Assembly (NCBI GenBank): GCA_022821085.1
Contig: JAJEEG010000002.1
Location: 62,001 to 126,000 of the forward strand
Length of the DNA: 64,000 nucleotides
Reading direction: 5' to 3'
Source: Candidatus Latescibacterota bacterium
Lineage (GTDB): Bacteria > JAAXHH01
Shown here: in pieces, positions 7,553-17,800 of the stretch
Position numbering within the stretch: the stretch's first letter is position 1
How the letters are laid out: each line of letters begins with the position of its first letter
Position numbers and translations under genes: made by a program
The notes under the pieces: generated by a model
What the model was told of the DNA's origin: nothing
Seen by the model: only the letters and a program-made list of their open reading frames with translations
Database searches by the model: none

Positions 7553-8338
7553 CTACACACGCATCCGCAGCATGGGGTGGGCGAAGGAAACATCGATGTA
7601 CGCCCCGTCCCGCATGCGCTTCGTGCCGGGCGTCATGTAGTGGATGGCGAAGGCCCTGCGCTGCCGGTCGGTGACGTTGGCCGGGGTGTGGTGCATGGTC
7701 TGGCAGTGGTGGAACATGGCGCCGCCCGCGGGCAGGTCCACTACCGTCGCCTTCCGCGATTCGGCCTGGTCCCCCAGGTCGAGGAGGGCGCTGGTCTCGG
7801 CCGAACGTTCGTGGGAGACCAGGAGCCGGTGCGACCCGGGAATCAGGTGCATGGCCCCGTTCGACGCGTCCACGTCGTCCAGGGTGAGCCAGCAGCTCAC
7901 CAGGTTGGCGGGGGTGCATTGCCAGTATCCGTTGTCCTGGTGCCAGAAGACAGGACCGCCCTGCCGGGGCGGCTTGAATAGGGCCTGGTCGTGGAACAAC
8001 TGGATATTCGGTCCGAGCAGGGATTCGACGACGTCCAGGATGGGCTCGTGGTACAACAGCTTCCTGAACTCGATGCTGCGTTCGCACATCTGCATGATCT
8101 GCAGCATCTGCGACCGGGCCTTGCGCTTCTTGTTCCCGTCATCCGTGTCATCGATGGAAAGGTTCCGGTATCGCCCGCTTTCGCGCGCGGTCTCGAAGAC
8201 GCGGTCGTACTCCGCCCGCAGCACTTCGACGTGGTCGTCGTCGAGCAACTTTCCGGCCACCAGGAACCCCTGGTCGTGGAACGTGCCGACCTCTTCTACG
8301 GTCAGTCCGCGATGGGTTTCCGACGGTGCCTCGGACAT
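7553..8338 (-). CDS. phytanoyl-CoA dioxygenase (PhyH) family protein
   Basis: 261 residues from the ATG at 8336-8338. The start MSEAPSETHRGLTVEEV is followed by FHDQGFLVAGKLL, the usual PhyH opening. The iron ligands are intact: HxD in VFWHQDNGYW and the distal His in MHHTPANVTDRQRRAFAIHY, which also supplies the Arg for 2-oxoglutarate. AMHLIPGSHR is the second family signature. This 'WHQD.GYW' group includes ectoine- and phytanoyl-type hydroxylases; the actual substrate cannot be told. It is first of a two-gene unit with the oxygenase at 6700 and is divergent from the E1-alpha gene. Confidence 0.88.
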   Translation of the reverse strand: MSEAPSETHRGLTVEEVGTFHDQGFLVAGKLLDDDHVEVLRAEYDRVFETARESGRYRNLSIDDTDDGNKKRKARSQMLQIMQMCERSIEFRKLLYHEPILDVVESLLGPNIQLFHDQALFKPPRQGGPVFWHQDNGYWQCTPANLVSCWLTLDDVDASNGAMHLIPGSHRLLVSHERSAETSALLDLGDQAESRKATVVDLPAGGAMFHHCQTMHHTPANVTDRQRRAFAIHYMTPGTKRMRDGAYIDVSFAHPMLRMRV

Positions 8339-8384
8339 GTCCGATCCCTCTGTTTTGGATCCGCCCGGCAGGGCAAAATCAACC

Positions 8385-8414
8385 TTGCCACTGGTGAAGA
8401 TCTGTCTGTATTTT
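8385..8414 (+). promoter_or_regulatory. candidate sigma-70-type promoter for the E1/E2/PKS run
   Basis: TTGCCA at 8385-8390 and TATTTT at 8409-8414, 18 bases apart, lie 65 bases before the E1-alpha start, which has GGAG at a good distance. It is the only reasonable pair seen in this divergent gap. Confidence 0.4.
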
Positions 8415-8479
8415 GGATTATTCACGACCCAATGTAATGGCACCTGCGCAACGGGCAAGTTTTTTAGCCGGAGATCCCT

Positions 8480-9466
8480 ATGCACGGCGATAGCGGGGAC
8501 CGATTCGAGCTCCACCGATGGCTTTACCGGACCATGTTCACGATCCGGACGGTGGAAGAGCGGCTGGCGAGGTCCTTCATGGCCGGCCTGATCCACGGCG
8601 CGTGCCACACCTATGTCGGGGAGGAAGCCGTCGCCACCGGGGTCTGCGCCGGATTGACCGATGACGACGCGGTCTTCAGCACGCACCGGGGCCACGGCCA
8701 CGCGCTGGCCAAGGGGGTATCGCCGGCCGCGCTGATCGCCGAACTGTACGGCCGCGAGACCGGGGTCTCCCACGGCCGGGGCGGCAGCATGCATCTCTTC
8801 GCTCCCGAGATCGGTCTCATGGGCACCAGCGGGATCGTGGGCCCCTGCATCCTTCAGGCCGCAGGCGCCGGGTACAGCGCAAAACTGCTGGAAAGCGGGC
8901 GTGTCGGCGTGGCCTTCTTCGGCGACGGCGCCGTGGGGAACGGCGCTTTCCACGAGGGACTGAATCTCGCCGCCATCTACGACCTGCCCGTCCTTTTCAT
9001 CTGCGAGAACAACCTGTACGCGACGGAAGTTCCCTTTTCCCATGCCTCGAGGAACCCGGACGTGGCATCGCGCGCATCCGGTTACGGCATACCGGGCGTC
9101 ATGGTGGACGGTAACGACGTGCTGGCCGTGCACGAAGCGGCCATCGAGGCGCTGCGGCGGGCACGGGCGGGAGAGGGGCCGACCCTCATCGAGGCGAAGA
9201 CGTACCGGACCCGTCCCCATGCCGAGGGGATGGGCCTCACGGGCGTGTATCGCACCGAAGAGGAAGTCGCGGAGTGGCGGGAAAAGGACCCCATCTCGAG
9301 GTTCCGGCGCCGTATCCTGTCCGAGGAAACAATGACGGAGTCCGATCTGGACCGGATCGAGTCCGACATAAGGAACGAAGTGGACGAAGCAGAACGGGAG
9401 GCCGCCGCCGCGCCGTGGCCCGACGGCGGTACGGCACCCAGCCACGTCTACCGGGAGACGACATGA
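8480..9466 (+). CDS. thiamine-diphosphate-dependent 2-oxoacid/acetoin dehydrogenase E1, alpha subunit
   Basis: 328 residues, the normal length. The thiamine diphosphate motif GDGAVGNGAFHEGL ending in FICENNLYA (GDG...NN) is intact, and HGRGGSMHLF and TYRTRPHAEGMG are family blocks that bind the cofactor and the phosphorylation-loop equivalent. With E1-beta it decarboxylates a 2-oxoacid or acetoin and passes the acyl group to the E2 lipoyl arm. It resembles the acetoin dehydrogenase/PDH-E1 alpha type of Gram-negative and Gram-positive bacteria. E1-beta follows after about 70 bases. No E3 (dihydrolipoamide dehydrogenase) gene is nearby, so it must be shared from elsewhere. Confidence 0.9.
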   Translation: MHGDSGDRFELHRWLYRTMFTIRTVEERLARSFMAGLIHGACHTYVGEEAVATGVCAGLTDDDAVFSTHRGHGHALAKGVSPAALIAELYGRETGVSHGRGGSMHLFAPEIGLMGTSGIVGPCILQAAGAGYSAKLLESGRVGVAFFGDGAVGNGAFHEGLNLAAIYDLPVLFICENNLYATEVPFSHASRNPDVASRASGYGIPGVMVDGNDVLAVHEAAIEALRRARAGEGPTLIEAKTYRTRPHAEGMGLTGVYRTEEEVAEWREKDPISRFRRRILSEETMTESDLDRIESDIRNEVDEAEREAAAAPWPDGGTAPSHVYRETT

Positions 9467-9535
9467 CCGAAGGGCACACCGGCCGCGCCGTGGCGGCCTC
9501 ATCGGGACGACTCGACTTCAGGGACCTGTAACGGC

Positions 9536-10513
9536 ATGACCGAACGTACCTTTACGGAAGCCGCGCGAGAAGCGCTGTCCGACGCCATGGACGCGGACCC
9601 CACCATATTCGTGGTCGGCGAAGGTGCGGGCGAACGCGGGGGCAATTTCGAGACCACGGCCGGACTCTACGAGAAGCACGGTCCCGTGCGGCTCTGCGAC
9701 ACGCCCATCTGCGAGCGGGGCTTCATCGGGATGTGCACCGGGGCGGCCATGACCGGGACCCGGCCCGTGGTGGACTTCATGTTCACGGATTTCATCCTCG
9801 ACGGCCTGGGCGAACTGATCAACCAGACCTCCAAGATGCAGTACATGAGCAACGGCCGCCTGAAGATGCCCATGGTCCTCCGGGGCTGCATCGGCATCGG
9901 CCACTCCGCGGCGACCCACCATTCCGGAAGCTACTATCCCCTTTTCGTCCACATCCCGGGCTTCCGCGTGGCGCTGCCGTCCAATCCCGCGGACGCGAAG
10001 GGCTTGTTCGCCACGGCGCTGCGCAGCGAGGACCCCGTTTTCTTCATGGAGCACCGGCACCTGCTGAACCTGAAAGGGCCCGTCCCGGAAGGCGAGCACA
10101 GGGTGCCCTTCGGACAGGCCGCGGTAGCGCGGGAAGGGACCGACGCCACGGTCGTGGCGCTGACCGTCATGGTCCACCATGCCCTGCAGATCGCCGAAGA
10201 GCTGTCCAGCGAAGGGATTTCCCTGGAGATCATCGATCCACGCACCGTTGCGCCGCTGGACACGGAAACCATCCTCGAGTCCGTGCGGAAGACCGGCCGG
10301 CTGCTCATCGTGGACGAGACCTTCATGCCCTGCGGGATCGGCGCGGAGATCTCCGCCCACGTGACCGAACACGGCTTCGACGAACTCGACGCGCCGATCA
10401 AGCGGCTGAACGGTGCCCACGTGCCCACGCCTTACAGTCCTTCCCTCGAGCAGGCCGTCATTCCTGACCGGACGTCGATCGAACAGGCCGTCCGCGAACT
10501 GCTCGCGGAATAG
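9536..10513 (+). CDS. 2-oxoacid/acetoin dehydrogenase E1, beta subunit
   Basis: 325 residues, full length. The start MTERTFTEAAREALSDAMDAD, the VGEGAGERGGNFETTAGLYEKHG block, the RVALPSNPADAKGL segment and the C-terminal transketolase-type domain (EGISLEIIDPRTVAPLD, VDETFMPCGIGAEI) are all those of E1-beta. It forms the alpha2beta2 E1 heterotetramer with the gene just upstream and provides half of the active site. It is ten bases from the E2 gene, clearly one operon. The substrate (pyruvate, branched 2-oxoacid or acetoin) is not decided by sequence alone. Confidence 0.92.
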   Translation: MTERTFTEAAREALSDAMDADPTIFVVGEGAGERGGNFETTAGLYEKHGPVRLCDTPICERGFIGMCTGAAMTGTRPVVDFMFTDFILDGLGELINQTSKMQYMSNGRLKMPMVLRGCIGIGHSAATHHSGSYYPLFVHIPGFRVALPSNPADAKGLFATALRSEDPVFFMEHRHLLNLKGPVPEGEHRVPFGQAAVAREGTDATVVALTVMVHHALQIAEELSSEGISLEIIDPRTVAPLDTETILESVRKTGRLLIVDETFMPCGIGAEISAHVTEHGFDELDAPIKRLNGAHVPTPYSPSLEQAVIPDRTSIEQAVRELLAE

Positions 10514-10522
10514 GAACGTATT

Positions 10523-11803
10523 ATGCCCTACGAAATCGTCATGCCCCGGCTGGGTTGGAACATGGAAGAAGGCACGCTCGTCGAATGGCTGAAACAGGAC
10601 GGCGAGACCGTTCGCCAGGGCGAAATGGTGTGCACGATCGAAGGCGACAAGGCCGCGGCGGAAATCGAGTCTTTCGAGACCGGCATCCTGAAGATCCCGG
10701 ATGCATCGCCTCCGCCCGGCCAGACCGTTCCCGTGGGAACGCTCCTGGGTTTCGTCGTAGCCGAACACGAAACAGAGACCTTTGATCCGAATGCCGACCT
10801 GGGGCACGATGGGCCAGGCGAAAGCGTTGCGGCTCTTCCCGGTCCCGGAGCCGGGCCCGGTCGTGATCCGACCGGACGCGCGCCGGACAACTCACGCGAC
10901 ACGGTGCCGACCGGACGCGTGCCGGACAACTCACGCGACACGGTGCCGACCGCCGGAGCCGCCATCGCCATCGGCACCTTGCATGAACAGGACGTACCCG
11001 CCATCAGTCCCCGGGCCCGCCGCGCGGCCGAGACCGCGGGAATCGACTGGCGGTTGTTAAAGGGAAGCGGACGGTCGGGCCGGATCGTGGAAAGGGACGT
11101 GCTCGAAGCCGCGACGGATGAGTCGGATGGAAAAGCCGCCGTACAGGGCGACATGCGGCAGGTCATCGCCCGCCGGATGGCCGAAGCCCACCGGACCACG
11201 GCGCCGGTCACCCTGCACACCGAGGCGGACGTCACCGCCCTTTCGTCGTTTTTCAAGGACGAATTCCGGCCGTCCTGGTACGACCTCATGGCCGGGATCG
11301 CCGCCGTCGCCCTCGCCGAGCATCCGGTCATGAACGCGTCCTGGCGCGACGGCGTGGTGCTGAACGACGGGATTCACATCGGCATCGCGGTGGACACCGA
11401 AGGCGGGGTGATCGCGCCCGTGATCAGGGACGTGCCCGGCAAATCGCTCCAGGAAATCTCCGCGGAATCGAAGCGCCTGGTCCGGGCCGCGCGGGACGGC
11501 TGCCTGACGCTCGACCAGATCGAGGGCGGGACCTTCACCCTGACCAACCTGGGCATGTTTGGCGTCGACGCCTTCACCCCGATCATACATCATCCCCAGT
11601 GCGCGATTATCGGGCTCGGGCGGGCGGCACCGAGGGTGGTGGTTGTCGACGAATCGAGCGGGGAGACCGGCATTCGCCGCATGATGGCGCTCAGCCTGAC
11701 CTTCGACCACCGGATCGTCGACGGCGCACCGGCCGCAAGGTTCCTTCGGCGGGTCAGGCAGCTTGCGGAAGATCCGGAATCAGTTTTCGTAGACGGAAAA
11801 TAG
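10523..11803 (+). CDS. dihydrolipoamide acyltransferase (E2) of a 2-oxoacid dehydrogenase-type complex
   Basis: 426 residues in classical order. The lipoyl domain (about 1-75) has the lipoylated Lys in TIEGDKAAAEIESF. A Pro/Arg-rich linker follows, made of a 13-residue repeat. The E1/E3-binding domain (about 155-190) reads ISPRARRAAETAGID. The catalytic domain (about 210-425) ends with LTFDHRIVDGAPAARFL, the acyltransferase DHRxxDG motif, and contains TFTLTNLGMFGVDAFTPI. It transfers the acyl group from lipoamide to CoA. It is the last complex gene before the polyketide synthase, 89 bases on, with only a weak inverted repeat between (11832-11855), so acyl-CoA supply for the synthase is a reasonable inference. 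Confidence 0.92.
   Translation: MPYEIVMPRLGWNMEEGTLVEWLKQDGETVRQGEMVCTIEGDKAAAEIESFETGILKIPDASPPPGQTVPVGTLLGFVVAEHETETFDPNADLGHDGPGESVAALPGPGAGPGRDPTGRAPDNSRDTVPTGRVPDNSRDTVPTAGAAIAIGTLHEQDVPAISPRARRAAETAGIDWRLLKGSGRSGRIVERDVLEAATDESDGKAAVQGDMRQVIARRMAEAHRTTAPVTLHTEADVTALSSFFKDEFRPSWYDLMAGIAAVALAEHPVMNASWRDGVVLNDGIHIGIAVDTEGGVIAPVIRDVPGKSLQEISAESKRLVRAARDGCLTLDQIEGGTFTLTNLGMFGVDAFTPIIHHPQCAIIGLGRAAPRVVVVDESSGETGIRRMMALSLTFDHRIVDGAPAARFLRRVRQLAEDPESVFVDGK
10868..10952 (+). repeat. 39-nt tandem repeat in the E2 linker
   Basis: Two near-identical 39-base units (10868-10906 and 10907-10945) plus the start of a third encode PTGR(A/V)PDNSRDTV twice. It lies in the flexible linker after the lipoyl domain, where length is unconstrained. 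Confidence 0.95.
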
Positions 11804-11892
11804 CCTGAAGCACACCTTGAGGGAGACAAGGGACGATCAGGTCGTCAGGATCGTCTAACGGCCCCAACAGCGAAGTTACCGGAGATTTAAAG

Positions 11893-14800
11893 ATGCGGAA
11901 ACCGCACCCCACAGACTCCAGCCAACCGATCGCCGTGGTCGGCATGGCCTGCCGATTCCCGCAGGCCCCCGATCTGCCCTCCTACTGGCGCCTGCTCGAA
12001 GAAGGCCGTAACGCCGTCATAGAGGGCGAGCCCGGTTCCGGTGTGGGACGGGTGGGCGAACTGTTTCCCGATTCAGGCGTGCCGAACTCGTCCTGCCGGT
12101 TCGGCGCCTACCTCGACGAATTGGACCTCTTCGACGCGCCATTCTTCCGTATCTCTCCCGTTGAGGCGGAACGGCTGGACCCGCAGCAACGCATGATGCT
12201 CGAGGTGAGCTGGCAGGCGCTCGAGGATGCCGGGATGGATCCGGAAGGTCTGAAGGGCAGCCGCACGGGCGTCTACGCGGGCATCAGCAACTACGACTAC
12301 CGCAACCTGATTCTGGGAACGGGTGAAACGTCCGAACCCGCCGCAAGCCTCTACACGGTCACCGGGACGTCTTTCAACACGGCCATCGGCCGGGTCGCCT
12401 ATGTCCTGGGACTCGAGGGACCCGCGATGGCGCTGGACACGGCCTGTTCGTCTTCACTGGTCGCCATGCACCAGGCCGTGACGGGACTGCAGCGCGGCGA
12501 TGCGGACCTCGCGCTCGCAGGCGGGGTTCACGCGATTTTCTCCGGCAGGCTGCTTGAACTGCGGGCCAACGCCGGCATGCTCTCGCCGGACGGCCGGTGC
12601 GCGACCTTCGACGCCGGGGCGAACGGTTACGTACGCGGTGAAGGATGCGGAATCGTCGTCCTGAAACGGCTCGAAGAGGCGGAAGCCGATGGCGACCGCA
12701 TCTGGGCCGTGATCCGCGGGTCGGCCGTAAACCAGGACGGCGCCAGTCCGGGCCTTACTGTGCCGAACGGGGCGTCGCAGGAAAAGGTGATCGAGCAGGC
12801 ACTCGCCCGTGCGGGTGTCCATCCTTCGGAAGTGGACTATGTCGAGGCGCACGGTACAGGCACGGAAGTGGGCGATCCCATTGAAGCGCTGGCCCTGGCC
12901 GCCGCATACGGCAGGGAACGCGAAGCGGACCGTCCGTTGCTGGTCGGCTCGGTCAAGACCAACATCGGACACCTGGAGCCGGCGGCGGGCGCCGCGGGCC
13001 TGATGAAGACCGTGCTGGCGATGCAACACGGCATGATTCCGAAACAGCTCCACTTCCAAACGCCGAATCCTGAGCTGGACTGGGATCGGCTGCCTCTCCG
13101 GGTGACTTCAGAGCCGACGGAGTGGCCTTTACGCCCTGGGCGCGCCCGCCTGGCGGGGGTGAGCGGGTTCGGGTGGTCGGGCACGAACGCGCACGTCGTC
13201 GTGGAGGGATACGACGGCCGGAAGGATGACGAACCGGGGCCTTCGCCCACCGGATCACCGCGGCAAGTGACGGTCACGTTACCAGCGCCGATTCCCGATC
13301 ATACGACCGAACCGCGCGGGATCGGGGCGCGCGAAACTCGATTTCTCCCACTGTCCGGCAAATCGCCCGCGGCGCTGCGCGCACTCGCAAACCGCTACGT
13401 GGAGTGGCTGGACGGACATGCCGAAGATCTGTCCTCCGGGGACGCCTCCGATCCGCTGCTTGCCGACATGGCATGGACCGCGGGCGTGGGGCGAAGCCAC
13501 TTCCAGCACCGGGCGGGCGTGGTGTTTCGGGACGCGGGTTCGCTTCGGGATGGCCTCGGTGAGCTTATTGAGGCCGATACCGGACCGGGATCGGACGATG
13601 GTGAAATAGCAGCCGGCAAGGTCGCCTTCCTGTACACCGGGCAGGCCAGTCAGTGGGTGGGGATGGGCGCCGAACTCTACGAGAGCGAACCCATTGTTCG
13701 GGCCGTCCTCGACCACTGCGACGCGCTGCTTCGCGAGTCCGGAAGCGGTTCTTTGCTCGATGCAATGTTCGGGCGGTCCGCCGGGACCGGGCGATCCGCC
13801 GAGTCCGTTCTCCCACCCAATCTCGACGACCCGGTTTGGAAGCAGCCGGCGATCTATGCGCTGGAGTGCGCGTTGACCGCCCAATGGGCAAGCATAGGCA
13901 TCCGCCCGGACGTGGTCCTCGGCCACAGTCTCGGCGAAATCGCGGCCGCGCAGGCGGCGGAGGTCTATTCGCTGGAGGACGGGTTGAGGTTCGCTGCCAT
14001 CCGCGGAGCGTTGATGGCGGCCCTTCCCGGGGAAGGGGCGATGGCGGCGATTTTCGCGCCCGCGGACCGGGTGGCGGCGGCGGTGGCGGACCACAACGAA
14101 ACCATTGCCGGAGTCGGGATCAGCGTGGCGGCGGACAACGGTGCGCACCAGGTGGTGAGCGGACCGGCCGATCAGGTCGAAGCGATCCTCTCCCGTTTCG
14201 AGCGGGAAGACTTCCGCGTACGGCTGTTGAGGAAGAGTCCCGCCTACCACAGCGCCATGATGGATCCCGTGCTGGACGGACTCGGAGAGGCAGTTTCCGG
14301 CATACCGACGCAGCCGCCCGCAGTGGCGTACATAAGCAGCATGACCGGCTCCCTCGTGGGTGAAGGGCAGGAACTCGACGGCGGGTACTGGCGCCGGCAG
14401 ACCCGCGAACCGGTAGCCTTTCGCAAAGCGATAGCAACGCTCGCGGACCTCGGAATCGGAACGGTGATCGAGGTAGGACCCCATGCGGTGCTGGGTCCAA
14501 TGGTATCCATGGCGTGGCCGGACGCACCGGATTCCGGCGGGCCACCCGCCGTGCTTGCGAGTCTGCTGCGGCCGTCCCGGGAAGCGCCAGAAGAAGCGAG
14601 GGGCGCGTTTACCGTCGCCACCGCGCGGGCCTACGAACTAGGGTTGCCGGTTTCTCTGTCAAAGCTTTACTGCGGAGAGGAGCGGCGGCGCATATCGGTA
14701 CCCGGCTATCCCTTTCAGCGCGAACGCCAGTGGATCGGAGCGGCAAGGCGGCAGCGCCCCGCGGTGGGCCATCCGCTGCTGGGCACGCGGCACGAATCTG

Positions 14801-17800
14801 CCAGCGGAGAGGTCGCCTTCGACACGGAACTGTTCCCCTCGGATCCGAGTTGGCTGAACGATCACCGGGTATTCGGCCGTTTCGTGGTTCCAGGCGCCCT
14901 TTTCGGATCGATGACAGCCGCCGCGGCTTCCGAAGAGGGTATCGAAGCTCCGGTCATCGAGGACCTGCAGCTTCACAGTCCGCTGATCCTCCCGGAAGAG
15001 GACGACTCGGACAGTACGATGGCGGCCGGCGTGCGCGTACAGATTCTGCTCGACGCTCCGTCGGACGAACCCGCGCGCCGCGTACGCATCCTCAGCAAGC
15101 GTACCGATGAAGACGAGTGGAAGCTGCACACGGAGGCGCGGGTGTCGGCCACGAACGGCGAAGCAACGCCGAACCAGGACGTTGCCGGGTTGAAAGCGAG
15201 CCTGGCGCCGGATGACGTGTCCGCCCTCTACCGGGCAAAAGCGGAAGTCGGGATCGAATTCGGTCCGTCGTTCCGCACCCTGCAGGCGGCCTGGTCAGGA
15301 GAAGGCGAAGCCCTCGCCGAGGTCGTGCTGCCCGCAGGAATCGATCAAAGTGGGATCGACCCGCATCCGCTACTGCTCGACGGCTGCTTCCAGGTGATGG
15401 CGACCGCGAGAGAAACGACCGGAGCCGACAAAGGATCCACCTATCTGCCGTTCGGGTGGGAACGGCTCCGGCTCGCAGGACAATGGCCTGACCGGATTTT
15501 CTGTCACGTCCGGATGCGGCAACGCGCATCGGACCAGGATCCGGAGGCGGAAACCGGGGGACAATCCGAAGTCTTTACGGCGGATATGACGATATGCGAC
15601 ACCGAAGGGACTCCCCTGGGAGAACTGACCGGATACACGGTGAAGCGCGCGACGCAGGCGACGCTGATCACGGACACGGAAGGGTTGGACGAACTCCTCT
15701 ACGACATCGTGTGGCGCGAGCAAGCGCTTCCGCCGGGCATGCCACCGGCCGACTTCCTCCGAACACCTTCCGATGTGGAGGACAACTCACCGATCTTCGC
15801 GACGTACCTGGCCGCCGAAGGCGTCGAGCCACACGAGAATACGAACCTGCAGAACGACCTGGAGCAACTGGCGTGGTCTTCTGCGCTCTCGAACCTGGAA
15901 CGCCTCGGCTGGGCGCGAACGGCGGGATCACGCATAGAAACTGAAAGCCTGCGGCGGCAACTGGGCGTTCTCGACGAGCACAGGCACCTTTTCCAACGGA
16001 TGCTGAACCTGCTGTCGGATTCGGGCGTACTGAAAAAGACGGATGACGGCTTCATCGTGGCGGTGGGGTCCGGTGACCCGCTTCCGGAAGGATTGTCGGC
16101 GGACCCCGCGGAACGCGCGACCCGGCTGACCGCTTTGCATCCCCACGGCACCAGCGAGATCGCCCTTTTTCGTCGTTGTGCCGGCGCCCTGCCGGAAGTG
16201 CTCCGTGGCCGGGAGGATCCCCTGTCCCTGCTGTTCGGCGATGAGGAACCGCGTGCCGGCGATCTCTATATGAAGGCGCCGGTGTGGAAAGCCGCGAACC
16301 TGATGATGGGGGACGTGGTCGAGATGATCGTCGCCGGCTTGCCGGAAGGGCGACGGCTCAAGGTGATCGAAGTCGGGGCGGGCGTCGGCTCGGCGACCGC
16401 CTGCATCCTCCCCAAGCTTCGCCCCGGCAGTTACGACTACACCTATACGGATATTTCGGCGGGCTTCTTCGCGGAAGCGCAGTCCCGTTTCAGCGACGAA
16501 GCGGATGCCATCGAGTACCGCGTGCTGGATATCGAGAAGGACCCGATCGCCCAGGGTTTCGACCTGCACGGATACGACGTGGTCATCGCCGCCAACGTGC
16601 TCCATGCGACGCAATACCTGAACGAGACGCTCGATCATTGCCGCCGGCTGCTCGCTCCATCCGGGCAACTCATAGCGCTCGAGAACCAGCGCCGCAGGGG
16701 TTGGATGGATCTGATCTTCGGACAACTCGACGGTTGGTGGCGGTTCGCCGACCGCTACCGGCCGGATCACGCCCTGGCGGGCCCCGATGTGTGGCGGCAG
16801 GCGCTGCTTGACGTCGGATTCGCGGAAGCGGAAGTCGTGGGCGTGGACCGAACAGAAGCGACCGGCCTGCCGGACCGCGGGGTGATCGTGGCCAGCGGAC
16901 CGGCGGAGGTGATCCTCCCGGGCGGTGTGTGGGTGGTGGCGGCCGACCGGGGCGGATTGGGCGAGTCGGTTGCGATGGAACTCGCGGCGCAAAACCAGAC
17001 GGTCGTGCTGGCGGGCGAGGACTTCGCCGAGGGCGAGATCGCATCGGTTGGGGACACGTCGGACGGGGACACGTCGGAAGGGGACACTCCCGACGCGACA
17101 ATGAGGGACGAGGAATCCTCCGGCGATGGGCTCGGAGTCGTCAGGCGAACCGTGGAACGCGACTCGCGCGAATCCTGGAGCGCCCTCTTCTCGGACCTGC
17201 CCGGCGATCCACCGCTGGCAGGCATCGTGCATCTCGAAGCGCTCGACGGTCATGGTCCGGGGGCAACCACCCCGGAGATGGCGGAGGACCTGAAACACGG
17301 ACTGGCCGGTGCGCTCGCTCTCGTCCAGGGCGCGGCGGACGCCGACGCGACGCCGTCCGGTGGAACCTGGTTCGTCACCCGGGGAGGCCAGATCCTTGAG
17401 CGCGAGCGAGGCGGCCAGCTCGCCGGCGCCGCGCTCTGGGGCTTCGGCAGGGTACTGGCCCGGGAAGCGGGCGACATGCGGCCCCGGATGATCGATCTCG
17501 ATCCCGATGCCGCGCAGCCGGCCGACGACCTGGTCCAGGAGCTGCTCTTCCCTGATCACCAAACGGACATAGCCCGCCGTGGTGACCGCCGCCTAGTCGC
17601 CCGCCTGGTCCGGGCCGAAGACGGTGTGGAACGCCTGCCCCTGCCCGAAGATGCGGACTGGAAACTCGTACAGGATGAGGCCGGTGCACTCGAGGAACTG
17701 CATCCCGAACCCAGGCCGGCGCATCCCCTCGAGCCCGGCGAGGTCCGGGTTTCGGTCGACGTATGCGGACTGAACTTTCTGGATGTCTTCCGTGCGATCG

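Noticed and set aside
9463-9531. 22-codon frame starting in the E1-alpha stop (ATGA) and ending just before E1-beta
   Set aside because: It has coupling geometry and a repeated CATGACCGAA at both ends, but no recognisable feature, so it is more likely spacer or a former start of E1-beta.
11832-11855. Inverted repeat GACGATC/GATCGTC between E2 and the PKS as a terminator
   Set aside because: Only seven pairs with a 10-base loop and no T-run; it should not separate the PKS from the complex genes.
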